Source of the DNA: Camarhynchus parvulus
Lineage: Eukaryota > Chordata > Aves > Passeriformes > Thraupidae
Assembly: GCF_901933205.1 (NCBI RefSeq)
Contig: NC_044574.1
Span: forward strand, 23,483,733-23,547,732
Reading direction: 5' to 3'
Length of the DNA: 64,000 bases
Shown piece after piece: positions 35,116-46,958 of the stretch (the first letter of the stretch is position 1; every line of letters starts with the position of its first letter). The notes beneath the pieces were generated by a model. It saw only the letters and a list, made by a program, of their open reading frames with translations. It was not told the DNA's origin and searched no databases. The position numbers and the translations under genes are program-made.

Positions 35116-38100
35116 ATAAAAAAAATTTCTTTTATACCTGGTTGGTATGCATTTGATTCCATTCTGATTGTGATGCTTATATTAAATACATATTCCTTAG
35201 AATGATAGAACTAATGTCGCATGCTCATTACTTCAGTACTAATCAAACATATGTAAATCTTATACAGCTAGAATTTTAATTTTTTTAAATTGTTAGGAAA
35301 GGCTGTACTTATACTGTAGATTTTCATCTGCAAAATTCCAAGCAATCATCCAAAAACATTATATTGTTTTCTTCTTTTCAACCCATAACACTTGTATTGA
35401 AATGAAGATTCTTAACTGAGCCACTGTGCTTACAAATACTTCAGACAAGGGATGCTGTCTTCAGCTGAAATGGGGATGCTTTGTTCCCAAGACACAAATG
35501 ACTCTCTTGTGCTGGAATGAATGTAGCTGCAGAGTTTGAATAAATCAGCAGGTTTACTACAGCGTTTTGCTCAAGAGGAAATATTTTTGCTTAAACCACA
35601 GCATAATGTAGGTGTGTTCATGCTAGGACATTTTAAAGAATGTCAGTGCCCATGTACCACAAGGTGTTTCAGTAACTAAACCCATGGTTTATCAAAAGTT
35701 CTTTTCCCTCAGAGATGAGTAGTTGCTGCTTGCTTTTTCCCACAGGGAGGTTTGTTTGGGCCTAAATGCATTGTGGTAATTTAGAGTTGTGTCCTCCCCT
35801 ATGGAGTAGTGCCATATTTTGTGTTGCAAGGCGGATGCGAGTTTACCAGGAAAGCATGTGTTTTTAGGAAATGCTAAACCCTCTATACAGGTACTCCTGT
35901 GGTCATGATGAGTTTTAGTAGTGTTTTAAAGGGGTGTTCCTATCAACCTCTAAATTTTGGAAAGAGTGAAACTTCAGTTTTGAATTAGTGTCTAAACTGT
36001 TGCCTTTCAGTCTCGCCTCTTCAGACATTGGTTTAATGTCTGGGGTTTTTTGTGATGCGCATAAAAGCTGAGGCACCTAGAGCTGTCTTCAGCCTGCAGT
36101 GGGAGCTGGGAGACTCTCTTCTGGTCCAAAAGCTGAGGTATTGTGCTGCCTTCCATGGCTCAAGAGTGACCATCAGGAGGCAAGATCATGTTCAGCACAC
36201 TTGCAGCTGAAAAAATTCAGCCTAGAATTTTTTTCTCTAATTCAGCTTGGTTTGGAGCATCAGGCTGCCTATCAGAGCAAACTTATGGTTTGTGTCTAAG
36301 CCCAGAGGTAGCCTTTGTGTAGAGCTCGGGTTCTGCAATTGGCTATTCAAAGGCATGTTACAAAGCTGGAAATTATCCCAATGAGAAAGAGCTGTGTATA
36401 AAATAGCTTTCTGATACCTAAAATTATAAACTAGTTTTGTCCTTAACCCTGCCAGATACTGATGGACAAAATACTAATGAGCTTGTAAGCATTGTGCTGG
36501 AAAAGGGGTAACCTGCTGCATGTTAGATCACATTAAGTAATACCAGATTTCTAAGTTCAGAAAGTTTCTCTTCAGGGGCTGGGAGGTGGTTGGCAGAGCT
36601 GCCCGTGTAAGTGCACCAAAAAAATTTATATTCAGAAAACCCCAGAACTGTAACATGCAAATGAGGATTTCCTGCCTCTGGAAAATGTGGCTAATATCCT
36701 ACATTATCTCATGAGCTAGAATTGTGAACTCTCCTAATGTATTTCCTATCTTCTGTGTGTACAGCAGGGTGGAAGAAAATATGAATGAGTATGTTGGTTT
36801 CGGGTGGTAGGGGATTTTTAGAGAGAAGGAAGGAGGAGGCAGTAGGTGGGTGAGAAAAAATGAGGTGGAGAGAAACATGTTGCATCTAAATGAAGTGCTG
36901 TGTGCTCTCAGCTGTTGTTACCCGTGCTGTTAAGACCAGTTAGTCTAAGGAGAGAAGTCTGACTCTGAACAGTTAGTGTGCTGCTTGACCCTATCACAAG
37001 ATAATATTCAGTAGCAAATGCTGTGAAGAAAGTGAATGCAACAGCTTCTGTGGGGAAAAATTGGCAGGAAGGCAAGTAGAAGCAGACTGTGAGACATTTC
37101 TTACAAACTGTGCTTAGAAACCAATCTGTTCTTCTTTATTGTTCGCTGATGAAGGGATGGATTATAAATGGTACAGACGGCCTTGAGGCCTGTGATAGTA
37201 CAGTATCTGCAGCTTTTCCAGTTGAAGGCTGAAAACTCTTGGTTTTTATGCTAAAAAGGGTAAGAATCCATTAAAAATTCTGAAAATGTGCATGTAAAAA
37301 CCTTAGGCTCAAGAGCAAGTCATTATTTTATGCAGGAGAAGGATTGAAAGAACAAAGTTCTAAATATGTTTTTACACTTCTCACCTACATTGCTTATAGT
37401 TTGGCTAAGATAAATATCTAACTTTGGAAGTTTTAATATGAAAGAGATCTCTCATGTAATCTCCACTTCAGTCTGTCCTATTTATATTTTTGATGATGTC
37501 TACATAGTAGTATACGTGTGTCTAGAAGCATAAAAAGTTACAAGTGTTATGTGAGTGGTGTGCAAGCTCAGTGCACCAATGAATGGTCCACTCTCGTCCC
37601 GCTGAGTGTTCATAGCTCTGTCAATAGCCCAGACTCATTCCCACGGATTCAAATGTTTGAACAAAATACGTGGGAGCGGGGTTGGATGTTGCGCCATGTG
37701 CCTCAGTCACTCTCCGCATGGGCAGAAGCAGCCAGTGCCCAGCTTTGTGCCGCCTTCCAGGGATGGCACGGCTGGAATTCCCTCCCCTGGAGCCCCCCGT
37801 GGCTGGGCTCGGCCCTGCCGGTCCTGCCGAGAGGGATGTCCGGAAAGAGCCCGGATTCAGCCACCGAACGGTTTGGTTCCTTCTGCTCATCTTTCTCTTT
37901 AAAAGAGCGTCTTGGCTCACCGTGACTCACATCAAATGTAAGGCAGAGGATCCGCGAAGCTGATGGAAGCCGGCTGAGACGCGATGGGATTTTTTGCGTG
38001 ATCGGTAGGCTTGGTGACAGGGCCATCTGCTGGCACAGGGACTCCGTCAGCATCCCGGAGAGCTCTGCTGGGAACGGCTCTCCTCCTGGGAGTGCTGAAG

Positions 38101-40434
38101 GAATGGCTTCATTCTAACCTCCCAACACCCGTCACTCCTCTTAAATTATCTTTGTAAACGGCTTCGTATCTTGTATTAATTTCTGATTTGGTAGCAGAAC
38201 TTTTTACTCTAAAGAAAGACAACTCTCGAAATTTAAGCTTCATTCAAAAGTTAAATGGGATGTTTGATCTGGGAATAGTATTGCCTTAGATCATGCCAAA
38301 ACTTAAAAACTATGTTCTGAGGAAGTGTGGGTTTGTAGAAGAATCTCTCAGATCAACGAGAAATTAATGTTAATGCTTAACATTCGTACAAAATATATAC
38401 ATTAGGGATATTTTGATTTAATATACAAATCAGATATCTTGTGAACAAACATAAAGAAGCCAAATGGTCTGTCATACTAACATTGTTAAATTTCTTGTGT
38501 TTTCAATATTGAAAAGGTTTTTGGAGGTGTTTTAGTTTACTTTTGCAAGCACTGTGCAATCAGTGCAGTGTCTCAAATGTAACAAACATGTCTGATATAT
38601 ATGTGTGTGCTCATGTTTACTTCTCTGTATGTTTAATTTAAGTATATCAGTCCACACTGCTTGACATGTGTGTATTGCTGATGTAACAGGTCACAAGGTT
38701 GTCTCAAACGTGTGGCAGAGCAAGGCATGTCCTGGTTCCAGCAGCGTTTATAGCAACTCTCTTAAAGCAGTACCCCTCATCACCCTTGTGATTGCAGTAA
38801 GAGACGTTATACAGTAGCTCCTTGCTGACAGAATGGCAATTTATTGTAGACCAAAACTATCCCCTGAGAATGCACTTATCTGGCTGCATCCAAAAATCTT
38901 TTGTCTTCTGTCCACATTTGTTGTCTCTAGCATCACATACCTTCATCCCACAGAAAATGCAAGCTATTACATACTGCCTAGGGGCTGTTCTGACCTTTTT
39001 GACTTCTAAACAGTTTTCTGCTTTTTTAGTCCTTTGACAATTCTTCAAATTAAATGACAGAAGTGGATTTCATTACAGGAGCTTTGACCAAAATTACTTA
39101 TTGCTTACCTAGTAAACCTGGCCATAAATGTAATTGATTTATAAATTCCACAAAAGCACAAACATTAGCCAGTGACTGCTTGTAGTGCTGCTGTGTAGAA
39201 ATTATGTGTATGGAGGGATAACTTTTCTTCAGGCCAAAAGACTGTGCAAGAATAAAACAACAATATTTTATGACCTCTGTGGATCAGGACTATTCTGGAC
39301 CAATTTTTTTCCTGGTAGCTCATTCTATATTTGCACTTTCTGTTTTAGTGACTGTTTTCTGTTATCTGTTCTGAAAGGATGGCAGAATGGACTGCAGTAT
39401 ATCATGAAGGATGGATTGGACTGTGGAGAGGAGGAAGTAATCTCTTGTCTGAGAAACTTGGAAGAAAATGTCTGTGGTGCTAGGAAGCTAACCTGACAAC
39501 ATGAGTAATATAGACAGGGCTGTTGAAGTTCTGACCATCAGGGTGAGATGGAAGGCCAGGTGAGGTACTGTTTCATGTTCATATTTTTCTCCTGAAACTC
39601 TTTTGACTAAATGTAAGTGTGGTCCAGTAAATGTAATTGTTTTTTGTCAAGTTCACCTGTGAAAAATTGTACTGTATAAGGGAAATGGCATTTTACCTGC
39701 AAAGTCCAGTTTTGCTCCTGATTTACTGTGCTGAGTACTGGTCTCCAAGTTGTCTAGACATGTTGAAGTTCTTGTTTGCACAGTGATATTGGGCTACTGC
39801 AAATATTAAATGTGTTTTCTGACTTTGGTGTAACTGCATCTCTTCCATTACCAACACATTGGTAATGAAAACCTTGTTTTATCAGCATGGGAGTGGCCGT
39901 GGACATTGGGGTTTTTTTCTCTGTGACATTCGATGTGTGATGTACAGCGCTACTATTCCTATTAAAGTACTGAGATCACTTTCTTGTGAAGGTCCACAAG
40001 TTCCATAGAACAGGCTCTGAGAGGGCTATTGCAGAATATAAGTGCAATAAAACAAAGCCCTCCAAAGAACCGTAAAAGGATTTGTCATAAATGGGACGAA
40101 ATCTTGCATTTGTAGTAAAAATGCAATGGAATACAGTTTTCGCACTGATACCCAATCTGTTGGTTTTCTGTCTCAGCCCCAGCTTGAGAGCAGGCAGCGC
40201 TCAGGTTACTCGGGAGGGAGGGTTCAGCAGAGCCCCGGGCGGTGGCAGGGACAGAGCCCACGATCGCTGCACGACTCTGGCAGCTGCGAGGGACGAGCGA
40301 GCTGCTTCTGGAACCGCATCCGTGTATCAGCACCTGGATGCTGCTGTACAACTTGATTTACTTCTTTGGCTAGTTTTGGATGGTGGTAAACACTTCTGTG
40401 CCCTTGGGTGAACAGTTTTGTTTGAGGTCCAGAG
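35116..40434. other. Noncoding DNA upstream of CHRNA9
   Basis: No supported gene. AT-rich for the most part. A GC- and CpG-richer patch at about 37660-38060 and a smaller one at 40180-40330 stand out; the latter lies within 250 bp of the CHRNA9 start codon and probably includes part of its promoter. No clear TATA box was found near the CHRNA9 start. Confidence 0.5.
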
Positions 40435-40504
40435 ATGAAGATGAGGAGCCTCTCCTCCTTTTACGTCTCTCTGTGGTTGCTGTTCACAGCAGTGATACTC
40501 AAAG
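40435..40504 (+). CDS. CHRNA9: CHRNA9 exon 1 (signal peptide)
   Basis: Encodes 23 codons plus one base, nearly all signal peptide (hydrophobic [12 protein letters not shown]). Donor AAAG|GTGAGA. The two ATGs at 40435 and 40441 are alternative starts. Confidence 0.9.
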
Positions 40505-43500
40505 GTGAGAATACTGCTTGCTAGTTAAATGTTGCACTGAAGTTTATCTTATTCACATAGGATCTTGTGACCTGATCTACCCTACATGGCTGAGCCCCAG
40601 AAGTGTTTGATCTGTTTAGTTTAAATGTGTTTGATGCACAGACAAAACGATCATGTACGACCAGAATTGCAGCGCTCTTCGGGAAGTTTTGGTTTGTTGG
40701 GATATCTTTTTAGTCGGGAAGATTTGCTTTGAACTCTTAATTAGTCCGGGAAGTAGGTGTGAATCACCAGAGATATACTCCAAAGCACTTGTTCCCTACG
40801 GATTGCCGCCTGGCATTCGCTCGAGTCTTGCAGTGTGTGAGACTGGAGCGCTGAAGCGATAACGACTCCAACAACTGGCCATTTGCAAAAGCAGCGGGTG
40901 CTCGGGTGAGGCCCTATTGCATCCCACCACCGAAGGGGAGGAAGGTGGGCACAAAGCGGGTGAGCACCCATCGCCAAAGATCACCGGGACAAATTAACCT
41001 TTGCTTGGCAACAAGCTTTGAAAGAGATAAGGGAGAACACCGATAAAAAGCAGGTCCTATGAGATGGGATAATACTTCTTATCATGTACGCTGGTATCGG
41101 TCCTCTCCATTATCTACTCTCATCCTTTCTTGCTTTTGTATTTTCTTAAGTGTAATCTTTGTGCTTTTATATTGTTTAATTTCCATAGCTAATAACCGAT
41201 ACGACTACGTACCTCTTTCCCACTGCTGGAATTAAGGCAACATTTAAAATTTTTGGGATAACGTTAGTCAGCGGTTTGCTCGCCTTTGCCCGGGGCGGGG
41301 GAATTGAAGTTTGTCTTCAAACGACAGTTCACCGGGTAAGGTCTGATGGGTTTAACATCTACAGCTGGGGCGTAGCCAGAAGGTACCCAGGAAATAAAGG
41401 AACATTAACGGGCATTACTGCCCTGGAGACACTTGGTCTGGGAAAAGGTTGATAAGAGAACCAAGGAATGAGGGCCGAATTAGTATCGGAGGCGAAGGGA
41501 TCAAAACCAATAGAAGATTGAACTCTAAGAACTGTGTAATTTAAAACGAGTGAACTTGAATTACTTTGGGGTTTTTATGTGTAAATAGGTGAAAAGTCTG
41601 GTAAAGAACCATGTAGGATGGAATGATTTTCACTGCACAACCCGGGCATGTGTGGATGAAATAATTTCTATTGCATGTCCTGCTCAGAATGACATCCTGC
41701 TCAGAATAAAGTAATACATAATTCTCTAACATGGAAAAGATGTTGTTGGAGAGTTTCTGTTTTCCCTGTAGTTTCAGTGACAGCATTGCATCAAGTTGTT
41801 CTAAAATAAACCTGCCATACATAAATATGTGTATTTATACACAACCAGTCATTCAGTGTTGTTTCACTCTTTCCCATCCCAAGGGATCTATCACGAAGAA
41901 CCTCAGTTACCCCACCTTCAGGAGTGGGTTGTAACAGAGTGGTTCTGTTGTTCTTGCCCTTTGCTTGCAGAAATTTGTGAATCTATGTGAAGAGGCTGCC
42001 TAGAAAAACTGTGGTGTACAAAAGAGTATGAAACAGCAAAAGTATAATTTAAAACCTCAAGTTTCAGTTAATTGTCTTTAGTATCTAAGTTTGGATAGCA
42101 AGAAGCATTTCTAAATACATGGTTTGGAAAAGATGTTGGTGCGCAGATGTATTCACACATTAAGTAATTGCCAGGTTGTGAAGAAGAGCAGCTCAGACAT
42201 TTTACAGGTGTTAGTTTAAAAAGAAAAAGATTAAATTCTGGAAGTAGCAGGAGTCTTACCAGTGCTGCAGCTAGGGACATACCAAAAGCCATTAGCCTGT
42301 GAGCAAGTGTCATTTCAGACCTTGCTGACTGTTAAGTCAGTAATACCTGCCATTGAGAGTCGTTCATAAAATAAAAGTAATTTTAATTTACTTTCAAAAA
42401 ATAAGGATTGCTATATACAGTGTCTTTCAGTGGGTGTGAAAAGCTCAAGTTAGCTATTCACTTGCTCCAGGTGAACGCTGTCTTTATTTGAATAACTCCA
42501 TCGGGTACTCTTCTGTATCTGAACTAATGATATTCTACCATATATGAATGATAAATATGGTTAGAGCAAATACTGCTTGAAGCAGTAGAAAGAAGGTGTT
42601 TTCTGATGCTGCTCAGTGCTTAATCTCATGTACTAAAAAATTTATGTTTTATAGCTGTAGAATCAGCCAAAGGAAAATATGCTCACATGCTGTTTAATGA
42701 ATTGTTTGAAGACTACTCCAATGCTCTGAGACCAGTGGAAGACACAGATAAAGTACTGAATGTCACCCTTCAGATCACATTGTCTCAAATTAAAGACATG
42801 GTGAGTAAAAGTAGAGTTCTGTTTTTCTAAAAATATGCAGGAATATACTAGATGTAAGCCTTTTGTTTGGAGTAGGAAAAGCAGCCTTCAGTTTGTTGTG
42901 ACAACTTCAGGAATGCTTCCTCAGGGGCAGGGGAGAGGGGGTGGACTGAGGGGTTGGGGGTGCATTCTGTTCTCCAGTTTTTTGTACATTCTTCTCTGGT
43001 TGCATCACTTAAGGCTTCCATTATAAGTCTGGAAGCTTAGAGCTGCTGAATTTTTAAGATTTCTTTTGTAGTTAGGTGTTGGTATCACACCCTCCAGGCA
43101 ACTTTTGCTGAGTTTTAAATACAGCAAATGCTTTTTCTAAGCTGCAATAATTTCTATATAAAATCCCTAAAATTAGCCTTCAGTAATTTTTATAAATACA
43201 TTTTTTTAGATACACTTTTAAGGCAAAAGAAAATGTGTTTGGAAGGAGAAGGAAAGATTATTTTTGTGACTTCTGAATTATAATTTCAAGGCCTCACCAA
43301 GCTCCCAAAGAATTTCTGAGCCTGGATCTGTTAGCTCTTTGCTATTCTGAAGCTTGCAAAATGAAATTAGGAAGAACTGGGAGCATTAGATACTGTGATT
43401 AAAACTGGGGAAGGTGCTGAAAGGTGAAGGTTTGCACAAGTGGGAGTCCAAACCGGTGATTTTCCTGTACAGTGTATGGGCCTGGATGCCTGTCTGAGAA

Positions 43501-46500
43501 TTACTCTGTGGCCTGTTAGTATTCTGGCCTGTTTTGAGCACTACATCAAAGCCACATCACAAATGCTGTCTGTGTCTAAGATATGATTTTGTCACCTTCA
43601 GCTAGAAATATCTCTACATTTTTATGCAGGATGAAAGGAACCAAATTTTGTCAGCTTACTTATGGATTCGACAGAGCTGGTATGATGCATACCTCAGATG
43701 GGACAAAGATAAATACGATGGGCTGGATTCCATCAGGATTCCAAGCAATTTGGTTTGGAGACCAGATATTGTCCTATATAACAAGTGAGTGTGGCTGGAG
43801 AAAATCAGCTTGCATATTTGAGGGAGGGAGGGGGTTAGAGGAGAAACTGGCCTACAGAGTCTGAACTTTCATCTCTACCTTACTTTAGCAAGGGGTATGT
43901 TTGTTGTCTTAACATTTGTTGTTGATAATCTAAATATTTTGCAATGAAGCTATAGACAAGATCTGAAAATTATGCTACAGAACAAAGCTCTTCTGAATTT
44001 TTCTGCACTGGGCATTGAATACCCTGGCTGTCTGAGGTGCTTTCTGCTGAGGTTCCTGAGAACTCTGGAAGATTGTCCACAAAAAGATGATACATAAAGG
44101 CTGCACTCCCTGTCTGCTCTCCCAGGCCAATACTGACCTGCAGACTGTTTTCATCTTTTAATGGACTCCTATCCTACTGTGTTCTGTTTGAGGTCAAGTT
44201 TGAAGGAACTATGGCCAACAAATGCAACATAACTCAGCAGCACTGACGTTTGGCATTCATGGGCATTCATACCTGTAAATAATGGTTATTAGTAAGTTCC
44301 TACTAAAATTCAGTGTAAATATGATTTCAGAAACATGCTTTTAATGGTGTGAAAGGAGGGTCTTCCCCATTGCCTACCTTCTCTGGCCCTCACCCTTAAG
44401 TTTTTGTCTGTCAATCCTGACTGCCATTTTTCTGTCTTTTAGGGCTGATGATGACTTTTCAGAACCAGTAAATACTAATGTAGTGCTGAGATATGACGGA
44501 AAAATCACTTGGGATACACCTGCTATCACAAAGAGCTCTTGTGTAGTGGATGTGTCTTATTTTCCTTTCGACAGCCAGCAGTGCAACCTTACCTTTGGGT
44601 CCTGGACCTATAACGGTAATCAGGTAGACCTCATCAATTCTCTTGATAGTGGTGACCTCTCTGACTTCATAGAAGATGTGGAATGGGAGATCCATGGTAT
44701 GCCAGCAGTTAAGAATGTCATCACTTATGGCTGCTGCTCTGAGCCTTATCCAGATGTGACCTTCACGCTGATTTTGAAAAGGAAGTCCTCTTTCTATATA
44801 TTTAATCTGTTGCTTCCTTGCATTTTGATCTCTTTCCTGGCCCCACTGGGATTCTATCTCCCTGCAGACTCTGGTGAGAAAGTGTCTCTGGGTGTTACAG
44901 TTCTTCTTGCTCTGACCGTGTTCCAGCTGATGGTTGCAGAGATCATGCCCCCATCTGAAAATGTACCTTTGATAGGTGAGTTTTACATACTTTGTCTTTA
45001 AGCATGACTTAGTAATAGCAGGGTTGTATGTCAGCGAATCTTCATGTAATTTGTGATTTCTGGGAAGATAGATTTGCTGTATTTTTGAAACATAGTGAAG
45101 TACTTAAAATATGTGTGGAATCTGTGTAAGTATGCTACAGTATTTAGAAGTTATTTTGTGTTTATTTTAAATTATACTAGCTAGCTGTTTTATATTTATG
45201 AAATATAGTTAGAGATTTCGAATTATGCTATCACATCTTGAAGTAAAGCTGGTAATGGAAAACAATTTTAGAACTAACACATGAAGTATAATCAAAAGCT
45301 ATAAGCACAAGGTCAGACTGTTTCAAGATATGTTTCTGTCAGATCCAGGCTGTTGGATGGCCTGGCTGGCATACTCACAGTTGACTTAATATCTGACAAT
45401 TGCTTCATTGGATTATAGTTCCTGGGAATTCAGTATGCTGAAATTTAATTTTTGTCTGGGAGTTCAGGAAAGTCCATGTGCAGTGAAAGGAACCTAGCTC
45501 AGTCTGTTTTCTCTATTCCCACGCTCTCCCTTGCCATCCGTTCCAATCCCTTTGGAACTGGGTTTAGGCACACTTGTCTGTGGCACGTCCTGTGCTGCTG
45601 TGTTGCTGCTGTCAGCTCTTGCTTCTCCTGCAGATCTGCAGAGCAGGGCTGGGAGCTGCTTCTCTGCACAGGTTGGTTGAGTGCTCAGCTGTGTGCTTCA
45701 GTTGCCGAAAGCAGGGGCAGAGGAGCACAGCTTGTGTTCTCTCCAGCTCTGTGCTCTGACCCTGGGGCTGGCAGCACACTGGTTGTGGGTGCCAGCAAGG
45801 TCTGCCTATTCACTGACATGTTTGAGTGTGAGAGCATGGATCTGCTGGTGTGGGCTGCATCAACAGCTCAAACAAAGTGTGGTCATCACTGTTGTTAATA
45901 CCTGAGGAAATGGGATTTCCATGGTGCCGTGTGAAGCCATTGCCATGGGGATTTTGCAGATACTATGAAAAGAACAAGGCTCTTGAGAAACATTTTTGAG
46001 CTGCTTTCTGAATGGATGTGTTTCAAGTAGTCAGAGGTTTTAGCTTGCAAATATTTACCATGCTAATACAGTAGTCACACACTCATCTGATAAAGACATG
46101 CCAGTAATGAGTATGAGATTTTATTTTAATGGCTTTTATCTTTGTTTTTAAATGGTGAATCCTCATCTAAGAGAATTAAAGTGATTAAAATTTTATTTCC
46201 CTTGCATTTATGCTTAGTACTATGTTGTCACACTGTTGATTCTCATTGATTTTTTTAAATTAGAGTAACATCTTTAATATAATTTTATTTTGTGTTCTAG
46301 GGAAGTACTACATAGCAACTATGACCATGATCACAGCTTCCACTGCATTGACAATCATTATAATGAATCTCCATCATTGTGGCTCAGAAGCAAAGCCTGT
46401 TCCACAGTGGGCCAAGGTGGTTATTTTGGACTATATGTCAAAAATCTTTTTTGTTTATGATGTGGGTGAAAATTGCACAAGTCCGAAAAGAGAGAAGGAA

Positions 46501-46845
46501 GAAGAATGTAGGTTAGAGGGGGATGATGGGGGTCAGAGGAGGCACAAAGAGGTAAGGAGTCCTCTTTCCTCTAGGAATGATGACTGCAATCTCAAGGAGA
46601 AGCTCAATGGAAATTGGAATAAAAGCTATGGAGTTCATGGTGAAAATGTTAATTGCTGTTCTTGTTACAAAATGCTGATTAAAAATATTGAGTATATTGC
46701 TAATTGTGTTAGAGACCATAAAGCAAACCGGGCCAAAGGAATTGAGTGGAAAAAAGTTGCAAAAGTGATGGACAGGTTTTTCATGTGGATTTTCTTTATC
46801 ATGGTGTTTTTTATGAGTGTGCTGATCATTGGGAAAGCTGCTTAA
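40435..46845 (+). CDS. CHRNA9: CHRNA9, neuronal nicotinic acetylcholine receptor subunit alpha-9
   Basis: Five exons (40435-40504, 42655-42800, 43630-43784, 44443-44975, 46301-46845), all with GT-AG introns, join in frame to 482 residues; mammalian alpha9 is 479. The subunit forms alpha9 or alpha9/alpha10 pentameric cation channels in cochlear and vestibular hair cells that receive efferent cholinergic inhibition. Visible features: signal peptide (about 1-22); extracellular ligand-binding domain with Cys-loop Cys157/Cys171 (13 residues between); an NLT glycosylation site at 172; the vicinal Cys pair 221-222 in [11 protein letters not shown] that marks alpha subunits; M1 (about 242-262); M2 (about 270-289, [13 protein letters not shown]); M3 in the start of exon 5; a long, variable cytoplasmic loop; and M4 ([12 protein letters not shown]) near the C-terminus. 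Two in-frame ATGs at 40435 and 40441 could start translation; the first is used here. The coding region is intact. Confidence 0.97.
42655..42800 (+). CDS. CHRNA9: CHRNA9 exon 2
   Basis: 146 bp, the standard size of this exon in nicotinic receptor genes. Encodes [17 protein letters not shown] and the start of the ligand-binding domain; ends in phase 0 at ATG|GTGAGT. Confidence 0.95.
43630..43784 (+). CDS. CHRNA9: CHRNA9 exon 3
   Basis: 155 bp. Encodes [15 protein letters not shown] through [12 protein letters not shown], the conserved nicotinic receptor core before the Cys-loop. Acceptor TTTATGCAG, donor ACAA|GTGAGT. Confidence 0.95.
44443..44975 (+). CDS. CHRNA9: CHRNA9 exon 4
   Basis: 533 bp. 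Encodes the Cys-loop, the vicinal Cys pair, M1 and M2. Acceptor TCTTTTAG, donor GATAG|GTGAGT, phase 1. The frame happens to read a few codons into the intron before a stop, so the true end is set by the donor and by the match to exon 5. Confidence 0.96.
46301..46845 (+). CDS. CHRNA9: CHRNA9 exon 5
   Basis: 545 bp including the TAA. Encodes M3, the cytoplasmic loop and M4. The loop has an acidic/basic-rich part and a Cys-rich NCCSCY segment before the amphipathic helix ([14 protein letters not shown]). Acceptor TGTGTTCTAG. Confidence 0.96.
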
Positions 46846-46952
46846 CTGAAAATGAGTGTGTTCCTTTTGTAAATCTAATATTCTATGTTAGTTCATTTAG
46901 GAGGAGTTTAGTGATGGGGTGCTTTTGGGATCTTTGTCTTGCATTCTGTAAC

Positions 46953-46958
46953 AATAAA
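46953..46958 (+). other. CHRNA9: CHRNA9 candidate polyadenylation signal
   Basis: AATAAA 108 bp after the stop codon, giving a short 3'UTR. Later signals may also be used. Confidence 0.45.
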
